This document shows, piece after piece, positions 15,656 to 23,839 of a stretch of DNA of 32,129 bases (within the stretch, counting starts at the first letter, position 1; the number at the start of each line of letters is the position of its first letter). Origin of the DNA: Paraliobacillus quinghaiensis (GTDB taxonomy: Bacteria > Bacillota > Bacilli > Bacillales > Amphibacillaceae); the NCBI RefSeq assembly GCF_003426025.1, contig NZ_QJSH01000033.1, positions 1 to 32,129 of the forward strand, in the 5' to 3' direction. A program made the position numbers and the translations under genes. The notes under the pieces were generated by a model. That model worked only from the letters and a program-made list of their open reading frames with translations. It ran no database searches and was not told the DNA's origin.

Positions 15656-16732
15656 TTATTTTTTACCTTTTTCTTTGATAAACTTCCTGGCATTTTTCAT
15701 ACCGCCTACACCTTTAAACATTTCATTGAACTTTTCAGTTTCAATCTGCTTAAAATTTAAATCCTCATACTTAGCTTCTTTTTTTAACTTTAAATAATTT
15801 GAAAGCCTATCTTCAGTCAGCAAGCCGTTATTAATAGCTTCTTGCACTGCGCATTTGGGTTCACTAGAATGCGTGCAATCATTAAATTTGCATTTTAGTG
15901 ATAGTTCATCAATATCAGCAAAGGTTTTTGATAGATCGGCGCTATCGATTCCAAGTTCTCTCATGCCCGGAGTATCAATAACAACACCACCGCTTGGAAG
16001 AACAATGATCTCTCGCCTTGTAGTCGTATGCCTACCCTTATCATCATTTCTTATATCTTTTGTTATAAGCGTATTTTCACCTAGAAGCTTGTTGATCAAT
16101 GTTGATTTCCCAACGCCAGATGAGCCTATGAATGCAATAGTTTTTCCACTGCCAAGATATTTTTCAACAGATACATATCTCTCATCACTCATACTTGAAG
16201 TAACAAGTACATCAACCCCACAAGCAACAGTCTCTAAATCTACCAGTTTTTGTTGGAGATTATCGCATAAGTCAGCTTTTGTTAGTACGATGACGGGAAT
16301 TGCACCACTATCCCAGGTAATCCCAAGGTAACGTTCTACTCTGCGAAGATTGAAATCATTATTCAGCGACATACAAATAAAAACCGTATCAATGTTTGAC
16401 GCGACAATTTGCTCATCATTCGATGTCCCTGAAGCCTTTCTAATAAAGGCACTTTTCCTTGTCAGCACTTTGTGAATAATGGCATTTCCGCTACTATCCT
16501 CCGTTCGATCGAGCATAACAAAATCTCCAACCGCTGGATAATCAGACAAAAGTGTCGCATCAAAACGAAACTTTCCAGAAATTTGTGCCATTATCTCTCC
16601 ATTTTCTGTTGCAACCTTGTATAGGTTCTTATACTGTGAAATTATGCGCCCAATATATAGACCTGTATATAAAGTAGCCTCAGTCAAAAATCTTTGGCTA
16701 AGACCTAAATTTTTCATATCTATTTTACTCAA
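15656..16732 (-). CDS. RsgA-type circularly permuted ribosome-assembly GTPase
   Basis: A 358-residue GTPase with the permuted motif order of RsgA/YloQ. An OB-fold N-terminus (about 25-95) is followed by G4 TKAD at 151-154, G1 GSSGVGKST at 203-211, G2 around T236-T238, and G3 DTPG at 253-256. A zinc site has the canonical spacing C281-x4-C286-x-H288-x5-C294. RsgA acts in late maturation of the 30S subunit. This longer form is usually a second copy besides the housekeeping gene, which normally lies beside prpC/prkC and rpe, none of which are present here. The start is TTG behind AGGAGG (16742-16747), whose accessibility appears to be controlled by the upstream leader. Confidence 0.93.
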   Translation of the reverse strand: MSKIDMKNLGLSQRFLTEATLYTGLYIGRIISQYKNLYKVATENGEIMAQISGKFRFDATLLSDYPAVGDFVMLDRTEDSSGNAIIHKVLTRKSAFIRKASGTSNDEQIVASNIDTVFICMSLNNDFNLRRVERYLGITWDSGAIPVIVLTKADLCDNLQQKLVDLETVACGVDVLVTSSMSDERYVSVEKYLGSGKTIAFIGSSGVGKSTLINKLLGENTLITKDIRNDDKGRHTTTRREIIVLPSGGVVIDTPGMRELGIDSADLSKTFADIDELSLKCKFNDCTHSSEPKCAVQEAINNGLLTEDRLSNYLKLKKEAKYEDLNFKQIETEKFNEMFKGVGGMKNARKFIKEKGKK

Positions 16733-16740
16733 TTTTATTT

Positions 16741-16806
16741 ACCTCCTAAGTTTTATTTGCAACTTATGGGAGGTTGACACACTATATTATTTTGTATCCA
16801 CCTCCC
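16741..16806 (-). promoter_or_regulatory. translational attenuator ahead of the RsgA-like gene
   Basis: In transcript order, segment 1 (16794-16806, GGGAGGT-G-GATAC) lies at the end of the leader ORF. Segment 2 (16761-16780) contains GTGTC, ACCTCCC and TAAGTT. Segment 3 (16741-16752, AACTTAGGAGGT) contains the ribosome binding site. Segment 2 can pair either with 1 (7+5 bp, including a G-U) or with 3 (TAAGTT/AACTTA plus ACCTCC/GGAGGT). The two structures exclude each other. Pairing 2:3 hides the ribosome binding site; pairing 1:2 frees it. Confidence 0.7.
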
Positions 16807-16843
16807 GAATAGTCACAATCTCTAATTTAAAATTACTAAACAT
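16787..16843 (-). CDS. 18-residue leader peptide MFSNFKLEIVTIREVDTK
   Basis: A short open frame with a strong ribosome binding site (GGAAGGAG, 9 nt before the ATG) lies inside the 5' leader of the GTPase gene, 55 nt upstream of its start. Its last codons form one arm of a regulatory stem, and its stop codon lies in that stem's loop. Read with the attenuator, it is best explained as a regulatory leader peptide that senses ribosome state. I do not recognise the peptide sequence from a known leader. Confidence 0.7.
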   Translation of the reverse strand: MFSNFKLEIVTIREVDTK

Positions 16844-16901
16844 AAAAAACAACTCCTTCCTTTTTTTTATATTAACTAACTATTTATTTCTACTCATGTA
16901 A

Positions 16902-16930
16902 ATTATAATTCCACTATTTGTTAATGTCAA
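16902..16930 (-). promoter_or_regulatory. consensus sigma-A promoter of the leader/RsgA-like transcript
   Basis: TTGACA (16925-16930), a 17-nt spacer and TATAAT (16902-16907) match the consensus exactly. Transcription should start near 16895, giving a leader of about 160 nt. Confidence 0.9.
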
Positions 16931-16973
16931 AATTAATTTAGTATGCGTTTTTTACCATAATTTATACTTAATT

Positions 16974-17008
16974 GTAAATTATTATGATACTATAGAATTG
17001 TAATTTAC
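16974..17008. repeat. 8-bp inverted repeat in the divergent promoter region
   Basis: GTAAATTA (16974-16981) and TAATTTAC (17001-17008) are exact inverted copies between the two divergent genes. This is a possible regulator site, but the region is so AT-rich that chance is a fair alternative. Confidence 0.35.
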
Positions 17009-17061
17009 TTAATAGAAGTTCGATAATGATAGCAGTTTGTGAATTTTCCACTTAAATTATT

Positions 17062-17071
17062 GTGATACAAT
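17062..17071 (+). promoter_or_regulatory. possible extended -10 for the methyltransferase gene
   Basis: TGATACAAT within 17062-17071 matches an extended -10 (TG-n-TACAAT) 25 nt ahead of the start. No -35 at standard spacing is visible. Confidence 0.35.
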
Positions 17072-17095
17072 TCCCAGTTAAAAGGAGGACTATTG

Positions 17096-17836
17096 TTGGA
17101 TATCTTTTTTGAAATACATAAAGACATACCTAGAGAGGGACCGGGAGATAACCAATCCACCAAAAAGGCTTATGAAATATTAAAGGAGATTCCAAGCAAC
17201 CCAAATATTTTAGATATTGGGTGTGGACCAGGAATGCAGACTATAGAGTTGGCAAAGCATACAGATGGAAATATATATGCTCTGGATACTCAAAAACAAT
17301 TTTTAGACAGGTTAAATGAAAATGCACAAGAAAATAAAGTTAATCATAAAATTAAGACCATTCAAGGTTCAATGTTTAATTTAGGTGAATATTTTGAAGA
17401 AAACGAACTAGATCTAATTTGGTCTGAAGAAGCAATATTTATAATTGGCTTTGAAGAAGGACTTAAAAAGTGGAAGCCTTTCCTTAAAAAAGATGGATAT
17501 CTTGTTGTTAGTGAGGTTTCATGGATTGAAGAGAATATCCCTAAGGAGATTAAAGATTTCTGGGAATCCGATTACCCAAGCATACATCATATTGAAGGAA
17601 ACATTGAATTAGTTAAAAAGTGTGGATATAAATTAATAGATAAATTCATCATTCCAGAATCAAGTTGGTGGGATCATTATTATATTCATTTAGAAAAGAG
17701 AATATCTATTTTGCGTGAAATTCATAGTGATGAGGACGAATGGATAAGTCGACTTGATAATACACAGAAAGAGATTGAAATGTATAGAAAGTATAGTAAG
17801 TATTATGGGTATGTTTTCTATATCATGCAACGATAG
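17096..17836 (+). CDS. class I SAM-dependent methyltransferase
   Basis: A 246-residue methyltransferase. The AdoMet-binding motif I is ILDIGCGPGMQTIELA (about residues 38-53), followed by the acidic motif II (IYALDTQ) and the motif IV region (LDLIWSEEAIFIIGFEEGLKKW). The C-terminal 70 residues form a helical extension with a Trp/Tyr-rich WWDHYYIHLEKR segment. The overall type is that of small-molecule methyltransferases; the substrate cannot be read from sequence. AAAGGAGGA precedes two adjacent TTG codons, and the second (17096) has the better spacing. It diverges from the leader-controlled GTPase and faces a kinase gene across a shared terminator. Confidence 0.88.
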   Translation: MDIFFEIHKDIPREGPGDNQSTKKAYEILKEIPSNPNILDIGCGPGMQTIELAKHTDGNIYALDTQKQFLDRLNENAQENKVNHKIKTIQGSMFNLGEYFEENELDLIWSEEAIFIIGFEEGLKKWKPFLKKDGYLVVSEVSWIEENIPKEIKDFWESDYPSIHHIEGNIELVKKCGYKLIDKFIIPESSWWDHYYIHLEKRISILREIHSDEDEWISRLDNTQKEIEMYRKYSKYYGYVFYIMQR

Positions 17837-17893
17837 AATACTGTTGAAGCTAGATAAAGAAACGTATAACATCTATTAAGACGGTGCGCTAAC

Positions 17894-17928
17894 AAAAAGA
17901 CAAGGAGTAACTTCATCCTTGTCTTTTT
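17894..17928. terminator. bidirectional terminator between methyltransferase and kinase genes
   Basis: Perfect 13-bp arms AAAAAGACAAGGA and TCCTTGTCTTTTT surround a 9-nt loop, giving T-runs on both strands between convergent genes. Confidence 0.9.
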
Positions 17929-18043
17929 GTAATTCCCTGTTGTTTATTTAAGATTGTATACTCGCTCTTTCGATTAGAAGTTCCTTCATATAACGAACCA
18001 TTAATTTCTTTCTGATCAGGAGATGCTGCACTGACTAGTAACT

Positions 18044-19018
18044 TTATCCAATACTCTTTAAACATTTTAATGTTTCATCAAGCTGCTCTCTTGCCCACTC
18101 TTCAATACTCTTATCAGAATATTGTCTATAAGCACCTTCAATTACCATCAACAGAAATAAATATACTTTATAAATTACAACTCTTATAGACTCATCTTTG
18201 TCCAACTCACTTTTATCCATATATGCATTCATGAAATTCTTGTCATCTAACCAAAATCCACATACTGGATCTAGTAAGCTATCGCCAAATAGCGCTCGTT
18301 CGCAGTCAATAATACCAGTAATCCTAAATGATTTGATATCAAAGAAAATATTACCTTCCCATAAATCTTTATGTACAAGAGAAGGTTTTTTCACTTTATT
18401 TAAAACATCTTTGTACTTACTAATCATTAGATATAATTCATCATACGTATAGGGAAGTATTACATCCTTTTCTTCAGCATCATCTAAAAGTTCTTTTATC
18501 ATGCTTAGAAAAGCTTCTGACCATGTACTAAATCGCTTATCTGCTCGAGATATAGAACCAAAGTATTCTCCATCTATTCCATTTATTTCATTTACATACT
18601 TTCCAAGTTGTGAAGATATAGCATTATATTGTTGATGACTAATTTTATCACTTATAGTGTCTAGAGGTTTCCCCTCGACAAACTCCATAAAAAAATAGTC
18701 GCTATCAATAATTTCTTTACTTTTATCATAAAAAAGAACTTTAGGTACAGGAATAGATCCCATTTCATCAATACTATTCAATGTAAAAACTTCAGTTTCC
18801 ATTAAGTTTTCCTCATAACGCATTACCTTCACTTCTTTTCGAGGTGAAACCTTTAGCACTGCTCTATACCCATTTTTGAAAACAACTAAATACGCAGTGT
18901 TGAAATATCCCTCCGTAAGCTCTTCTATGTTCTTTACTTCTAACTCTTCTCCAAAAGCTTTCCTTACCATTTTCAAAATTTGTTCCTCTGAAACCTTTGT
19001 TTTTGTTATGCTTTCCAT
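18044..19018 (-). CDS. aminoglycoside phosphotransferase (APH)-family kinase
   Basis: A 324-residue member of the APH/choline-kinase fold. The ATP-binding lysine K56 lies in RAVLKVSP. The Brenner motif LVHKDLWEGNIFFD carries catalytic D218 (with H216 and N223), and GIIDCERALFGDSLLDP carries the Mg-binding D238. Families with this fold phosphorylate aminoglycosides, macrolides, fructosamines, homoserine or choline, so the substrate is open. The closest general look is the broad phosphotransferase group of Bacilli without proven resistance. AAGGGAG precedes the ATG. Its neighbours are a methyltransferase and a leader-controlled ribosomal GTPase, which makes an antibiotic connection worth considering but not shown. 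Confidence 0.88.
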   Translation of the reverse strand: MESITKTKVSEEQILKMVRKAFGEELEVKNIEELTEGYFNTAYLVVFKNGYRAVLKVSPRKEVKVMRYEENLMETEVFTLNSIDEMGSIPVPKVLFYDKSKEIIDSDYFFMEFVEGKPLDTISDKISHQQYNAISSQLGKYVNEINGIDGEYFGSISRADKRFSTWSEAFLSMIKELLDDAEEKDVILPYTYDELYLMISKYKDVLNKVKKPSLVHKDLWEGNIFFDIKSFRITGIIDCERALFGDSLLDPVCGFWLDDKNFMNAYMDKSELDKDESIRVVIYKVYLFLLMVIEGAYRQYSDKSIEEWAREQLDETLKCLKSIG

Positions 19019-19106
19019 CCAAGTTCTCCCTTCTCTATTTAGGGTTGTTACTTATAAACAAACCCAATATTTTTCATAAGGTTATTTAGCAGGGTATAAA
19101 ATAAAT

Positions 19107-19134
19107 GCTCCCCAAGTCATCACCTGAGGAAGCA
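19107..19134 (-). terminator. intrinsic terminator after the GH3 gene
   Basis: On the minus strand GCTTCCTCAGG and CTTGGGGAGC pair with wobbles around a short loop, followed by ATTTATTTTAT, 41 nt after the GH3 stop codon. Confidence 0.6.
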
Positions 19135-19174
19135 AATATTACACTACTAATTTAAATTAAAATTTTCAGATACA

Positions 19175-21013
19175 TTATTGAGGATTATTTGTTAACCCAT
19201 CACCATATTTAAATTGATGATCTATTGCTTCATAATTATCCATATTCATTGTATCGCTCGCTTGTTCATTTACTTTTGGCCATGTTACAGGTAATGTTCC
19301 TGTAAATGCTTTATCACCAAAAAGGACATCAGTCATACCATTCCCTTGAGTTCCTGGCAACCAAGCCATAACAAATCCGTTCCAATCAGCCAAATAGTCA
19401 TCAACTAGTAAAGGTCTTCCAGCAATCATAACAGTTACAATTGGTTTTCCAGATTCTTTAGCTTCATTAATTGCCTCGACATTTCCATTTAATGATAGAG
19501 GTCCATCAACAGATAGATCTGCTGTGTCACCCTCCATTTCAGTATATGGGTTTTCACCTATAGCCAAGACTATAATATCTGCTTCGTCTGGATTATCTAC
19601 CAATTCTCCTCCATTATTGGACAACACTTCAGATATGGCATCCTTTAAACTAATACCATCATAAAGATCTGGATCCATCTCTCCTTGCCAGCTACTAGTC
19701 CATCCACCAGATTGAACACCAACATTATCACTAGCTGGTCCAGTCAAATAGATTTTTGCACTCTTTTCAAGTGGTAAAATATTATCATTTTTTAGTAGAA
19801 CCATAGACTCTGCTACAGCTTGTCTTGCGATTTCTTTATTTCTTTCCGTCCCAATTTCACCTGGTGTCTTTTCTACTTCCCCGTTAAAGAGACCTGCTTC
19901 AAACTTCAAAACTAAATTTCTTCTTACCGCTTCATTCAATCTTTCTTCTGATATTTCTCCTGATTCCACATTATCTAATATAGCGAAGTAAACATCTCTC
20001 CAATTAAAAGGTTGCATCAATAAATCTATTCCTGAATTAATTGCCAGAGCAACTTGTTTTGTTAAAGTAGGCGCAATGGTATGAATTGCTTCCCAATCTG
20101 AAACAACAAGTCCATCGAATCCAAGTTCTTCTCTAAGTAAATCAGTTAATATTTCTTTATCTCCATGTACTTTCTTTCCATCGATACTATTAAAAGTAGC
20201 CATTATCGATTTTGTATCTGCATTTATTGCAGCTTCATAGGCAGGTAAATTACCTTCTAGTAACTTTTCCCTACTAACGGTAACATCTCCCCTATCAATT
20301 AAATTGCTATCTTCTCCTGTGCCAAAAGTAGTATAACCATCGCCAATAAAATGCTTTGTTGTAGCTAAAACACCTTCGCCTTGCAATCCATTAATATATG
20401 GTACTGCTAGCTCAGAAACTTTTTTGATATCTTCTGAGTAGCTCTCATATGTTCGACCCCATCGAATATCCTGGGCAGAAGACACAGCTGGAGCAAAGTT
20501 CCAATCAACTCCTACTGCTTTAACTTCTCTAGCTGTTGCAGCCCCAATAGCCTCCATCAGTTCAGGGTTATTTGCTGCGCCTAAGCCAATGTTGTGCGGA
20601 AAAATCGTTGCATTCTTAACATTATTATTGCCATGTACAGCATCAATTCCATAGATAATTGGGATACCAGATGAAGATTCTCTAGCTGCGCTTTGCATTT
20701 CGTTATACACCTTAACCCAACCCTCTGGCGTGTTATCAGCTGGTACACTTCCTCCACCGCTTAGGATTGAACCTATATTAAAATCTGTAATCTCTGAAAG
20801 CTTAATACCAGACAGCTCTGCTTGTATCAATTGTCCAGCCTTCTCTTCTACTGTCATTTTTTTTATAGCCTTATCTATATCCTCATGTGTTTCAATTACT
20901 ATTTTACCCCGTTGCTCATCTGTATTCTCTTCTGATTCTTCATTCGTTTCAACATTACATCCGGTAAGAATTAAAAAAAGTACTAATAAAACACCTACAA
21001 TACGTTTATTCAT
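19175..21013 (-). CDS. GH3 beta-glycosidase lipoprotein
   Basis: A 612-residue glycoside hydrolase family 3 enzyme with a lipoprotein signal ending LTGC (C19). The TIM-barrel domain (about 45-380) shows IIYGIDAVHG (substrate-binding Asp), GVLATTKHFIGDG, and LVVSDWEAIH with the nucleophile D306. The C-terminal alpha/beta sandwich (about 400-610) has NDNILPLEKSAKIYLTGP and the late VTWPKV segment. The layout fits exo-beta-glucosidases (glucan 1,4/1,3-beta-glucosidase type) more than NagZ, which lacks the second domain in many cases. It should trim beta-glucans or cello-oligosaccharides at the outer surface. No sugar transporter adjoins it, so uptake must be encoded elsewhere. Confidence 0.93.
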   Translation of the reverse strand: MNKRIVGVLLVLFLILTGCNVETNEESEENTDEQRGKIVIETHEDIDKAIKKMTVEEKAGQLIQAELSGIKLSEITDFNIGSILSGGGSVPADNTPEGWVKVYNEMQSAARESSSGIPIIYGIDAVHGNNNVKNATIFPHNIGLGAANNPELMEAIGAATAREVKAVGVDWNFAPAVSSAQDIRWGRTYESYSEDIKKVSELAVPYINGLQGEGVLATTKHFIGDGYTTFGTGEDSNLIDRGDVTVSREKLLEGNLPAYEAAINADTKSIMATFNSIDGKKVHGDKEILTDLLREELGFDGLVVSDWEAIHTIAPTLTKQVALAINSGIDLLMQPFNWRDVYFAILDNVESGEISEERLNEAVRRNLVLKFEAGLFNGEVEKTPGEIGTERNKEIARQAVAESMVLLKNDNILPLEKSAKIYLTGPASDNVGVQSGGWTSSWQGEMDPDLYDGISLKDAISEVLSNNGGELVDNPDEADIIVLAIGENPYTEMEGDTADLSVDGPLSLNGNVEAINEAKESGKPIVTVMIAGRPLLVDDYLADWNGFVMAWLPGTQGNGMTDVLFGDKAFTGTLPVTWPKVNEQASDTMNMDNYEAIDHQFKYGDGLTNNPQ

Positions 21014-21121
21014 GTTAATACCTCTTCCTCCTCTATCCTAAATTATCAGTTTAGGATATTTTTTTAAAAAAACATTCCCTAGCCATTTTTTGAATCTTAA
21101 AAAGCACGCTCAGTTTCCAAA

Positions 21122-21133
21122 GAAACCGGTTTC
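21122..21133. promoter_or_regulatory. LacI-family operator upstream of the GH3 gene
   Basis: A perfect palindrome GAAACCGGTTTC, extended to TGAAACCGGTTTCT on the minus strand. The CCGG centre fits a LacI-type sugar repressor better than the CcpA cre consensus. It lies just downstream of the promoter, where a repressor would block transcription. Confidence 0.75.
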
Positions 21134-21146
21134 ATTAATCCACTTA

Positions 21147-21174
21147 ATTTTACCATATTTTTTTAGTTTGTGAA
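21147..21174 (-). promoter_or_regulatory. promoter of the GH3 gene
   Basis: The minus strand shows TTCACA (21169-21174) and TAAAAT (21147-21152) with 16-nt spacing, followed 13 nt later by the LacI-type palindrome. Confidence 0.65.
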
Positions 21175-21200
21175 CATTTTTTTATTTTTGTGTTTTTTTT

Positions 21201-21250
21201 ATGAGTGAGAGAAGTGGGGGGAGAAGGAGAAGTAAGGGAGGGAAGGAAGC
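21201..21250 (+). other. polypurine tract
   Basis: About 50 nt that are almost purely A/G on the plus strand (GAGTGAGAGAAGTGGGGGG and onward), adjoining a repeat of family N. No coding role is apparent. Confidence 0.7.
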
Positions 21251-21271
21251 AAAGAACCGTCCCTTGCTTCC
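21245..21271. repeat. interspersed repeat, family N (GGGACGGTTC), copy 1
   Basis: Arms GGAAGCAA (21245-21252) and TTGCTTCC (21264-21271) surround the core AGAACCGTCCC. It ends one base before the stop codon of the second MFS gene, so it may act as that operon's terminator or mRNA 3' cap. Confidence 0.85.
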
Positions 21272-21272
21272 T

Positions 21273-22541
21273 TTATCTACCTCTTAAAATCACCACTGGT
21301 ATCAGTATTAAGGACAAGACCCCTCCAGCAATTGATAATGTTTCGAAACTGGAACCAGCAACAACCATTCCTGACAAAGCACCACCAGAAGATCCTGCTA
21401 ATGCTATAAAAACATCCACTGTTCCTTGGGTTTTGGCACGTGTTGATGGCTCTGTTGAATCGACAATTAAGGCTGTACCACTTATTAAGCCGAAATTCCA
21501 TCCTAATCCAAGTAAGGATAGAGCAACAATCAAAATAAATACTGAATCAGCCGGTGCAATAGCTGCTATAACCCCTGATAGTAGTAATGTAACGCCAGAA
21601 GCAACCGCCATTGCAGAACGACCAATCTTATCAACAAGAATTCCCGTAAAGAGAGATGGAAGGAACATGGCACCTATATGAAAACCGATAACAAGTCCGA
21701 TTGCCTGCAAATTATGGCCATGATTCCCCATGTGCACTGGTGTCATTGTCATAATGGCAACCATCACCAGTTGAGTAAGTACCATAACCGTAACACCTAT
21801 CGCAACGCCGCTTTTATTTTGGAGTTGATTAGTAGGATCTGCGTTTTCATCATGCTCATTTTTTTGCTTATTCGCATTTATTTTTAACGCAATGATAAAC
21901 GGATCAGGACGTAAAAAGACAAATAACACAAGACCTGCTACTATAAATGCGGCTGCGGATAAAATAAATGGTCCTGCGAGTTCTGGAACACCAACCCAAT
22001 TAGCGAAATCCCCCATAACACCCACTAAGTTTGGACCTGCAACAGCACCAAATGTCGTGGAAACCATCGCTATACTTACTGCAGTACCTCGCTGTTTATT
22101 GGTTGCTAAGTCGGTACCTGCATAGCGGGCTTGTAAATTGGTTGCTGTTCCGGCTCCATATACAAGTAGAGAAGCAAATAATATAAACACACTATTTATG
22201 ATTGCTGCAATCACCACACCTACTGCTCCAATTCCACCTACTATAAATCCTGTCGCAAGACCAATTCGTCTTCCAAAACGGTTAGAAAGTCTTCCTACTA
22301 TTAATGCAGCTCCTGCTGATCCTAAAGTAAATAAAGCAGCTGGAATACCTGCAAATGCGTTTGTTCCGATCATTTGTTCAGCAAGCAATGCTCCAACTGT
22401 TATTCCAGCAGCTAATCCCGCTCCACCAAACATTTGAGAAATAATAACAATAATTAATGTACGTTTATATAATTTTTTCTGTTTCTCCTGATTCTCTATA
22501 TAACTTTGTGCTAAATCATCCTCTGACATATTAAACACCAT
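21273..22541 (-). CDS. MFS transporter (second of the ArsR-rhodanese operon)
   Basis: A 422-residue major facilitator protein with twelve expected transmembrane segments and a charged central loop (about 215-240, rich in Asn, Lys, Asp and Glu). The loop between helices 2 and 3 carries GRLSNRFGRRIGLATG, the MFS motif A, repeated in the second half as GILVDKIGRSAMAVASG. The substrate is not evident. The start is uncertain within four codons: ATG 22541, GTG 22538 or ATG 22529. GAGGGAAG is best spaced for the GTG. It follows the other MFS gene by about 46 nt, in the same direction. Confidence 0.9.
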   Translation of the reverse strand: MVFNMSEDDLAQSYIENQEKQKKLYKRTLIIVIISQMFGGAGLAAGITVGALLAEQMIGTNAFAGIPAALFTLGSAGAALIVGRLSNRFGRRIGLATGFIVGGIGAVGVVIAAIINSVFILFASLLVYGAGTATNLQARYAGTDLATNKQRGTAVSIAMVSTTFGAVAGPNLVGVMGDFANWVGVPELAGPFILSAAAFIVAGLVLFVFLRPDPFIIALKINANKQKNEHDENADPTNQLQNKSGVAIGVTVMVLTQLVMVAIMTMTPVHMGNHGHNLQAIGLVIGFHIGAMFLPSLFTGILVDKIGRSAMAVASGVTLLLSGVIAAIAPADSVFILIVALSLLGLGWNFGLISGTALIVDSTEPSTRAKTQGTVDVFIALAGSSGGALSGMVVAGSSFETLSIAGGVLSLILIPVVILRGR

Positions 22542-22587
22542 CTTCCCTCATAATCACCAAAAAAATTAATAACCTTATCAGACCACT

Positions 22588-23826
22588 TTACAAGCTCGGT
22601 TTGTCTAATGTTGGTAAAGTTTCATCTAATCGAATAGCTGCGATTAATCCTGCACTTATTGGTAAAAGAGCTACCAAGCCAATTGCCCAATTAACGTTTA
22701 GTATGTCTGTTAACAAGCCCGCAAATAAGGCGCCAAATGCATAACCACTATCTCTCCAAAAACGATATACTCCCATTGATGAGGCTCTCCATTCGGCTTG
22801 AGCTACATCACTAATTGAAGCTTGTAAAGTTGGATATACCATTGCAGTTCCTAGTCCGAGAAGAATAGCTGCTATGAACCATAAGCTATATTGGTTTACA
22901 AATAAAATCATCCATAAGGAAAATGATTGAAGCCACATCCCACTAACAATTAAGCCCTTCCGTCCAATCTTATCACTTAACGCACCTGTGAACAGTTGAA
23001 AAAATCCCCAAGAAGCTGGATAAATTGCCACTAATACTCCAATTTCAGACACAGTTAAACCAACTTCCGTAAAGAATAACGGGAAAAGTCCCCAAGCCAT
23101 ACCATCTTTAAGGTTCGTGCTTAATCCTGCAAAAGTGATACTAGATAAACTTTTATTCTTAAATGTAGTCGTTTTGAAAACTTCCTTTGCAGATAAAGTC
23201 GGACCATTATTGTTCGATGCTTTTGCTTGGAGTTTTATATGTTCTTTTGTATCCCTTACAAGTAAAGAAAAGATAAAACCAATCACAACAATAATAATAC
23301 CTAAATAAAATGGTTCAGGGCGATTAGAAAAATTTGTTGCAACAAAACCAGAAGCAGCAGCCATTACTGCTACACCTATATACCCTGCAAATTCATTTAA
23401 CCCTACCGCAAAGCCTCTTTGAGTAGGTTTTGCTATATCAATTTTCATATTTACTGTCATGGACCAAGCTAATCCTTGGTTGATACCTAAGAATATATTT
23501 GCTACTACAATCATCCACCATGAAGTTGCAAAAATAACCAACAATGGGACTAGTAATCCGACGCTCCAACCGATGAGAAGGACTTTCTTTCTTCCTAATC
23601 GGTCTGCAATAGCACCTGCAAAGTAATTTACAATAGCCTTTGAAAATCCAAAGCTAATAATAAAAGATAATGCCGCACTTGCTGATGCTAACCCAAAATC
23701 TTCTTCTCCGATAATCGGGAGGATGGTTCTCTCCAATCCGACCATTGAGCCGACAAAGAAGTTTGTCACAACGAGAAGGATGAAATTAATAAAATTCTCC
23801 TTAATTCCAATTTCTATTTTATTCAA
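22588..23826 (-). CDS. MFS transporter (first of the ArsR-rhodanese operon)
   Basis: A 412-residue major facilitator protein with twelve predicted membrane helices. Motif A is clear in both halves (GAIADRLGRKKVLLIG and GALSDKIGRKGLIVSG). The segments EWRASSMGVYRFWRDSGYAFGAL and GLERTILPIIGEEDFG are typical of MFS proteins found beside ArsR-rhodanese regulators in Bacilli. The transported compound is unknown. The TTG at 23826 follows GGGGGTGA; the alternatives GTG and TTG slightly upstream overlap this ribosome binding site. An intrinsic terminator lies immediately upstream of the ribosome binding site, so expression may depend on read-through. Confidence 0.9.
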   Translation of the reverse strand: MNKIEIGIKENFINFILLVVTNFFVGSMVGLERTILPIIGEEDFGLASASAALSFIISFGFSKAIVNYFAGAIADRLGRKKVLLIGWSVGLLVPLLVIFATSWWMIVVANIFLGINQGLAWSMTVNMKIDIAKPTQRGFAVGLNEFAGYIGVAVMAAASGFVATNFSNRPEPFYLGIIIVVIGFIFSLLVRDTKEHIKLQAKASNNNGPTLSAKEVFKTTTFKNKSLSSITFAGLSTNLKDGMAWGLFPLFFTEVGLTVSEIGVLVAIYPASWGFFQLFTGALSDKIGRKGLIVSGMWLQSFSLWMILFVNQYSLWFIAAILLGLGTAMVYPTLQASISDVAQAEWRASSMGVYRFWRDSGYAFGALFAGLLTDILNVNWAIGLVALLPISAGLIAAIRLDETLPTLDKPSL

Positions 23827-23839
23827 ACCATTCACCCCC

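Noticed and set aside
17037-17071. TTGTGA/TACAAT as a full promoter for the methyltransferase gene
   Set aside because: The spacing is 23 nt, too long for sigma-A; only the extended -10 is kept as a weak call.
21205-22437. Long plus-strand open frames opposite the second MFS gene (21205-21681, 21892-22125, 22138-22437)
   Set aside because: They are antisense to a clear transporter gene, have Pro/Ala/Thr-rich shadow composition and no ribosome binding sites.
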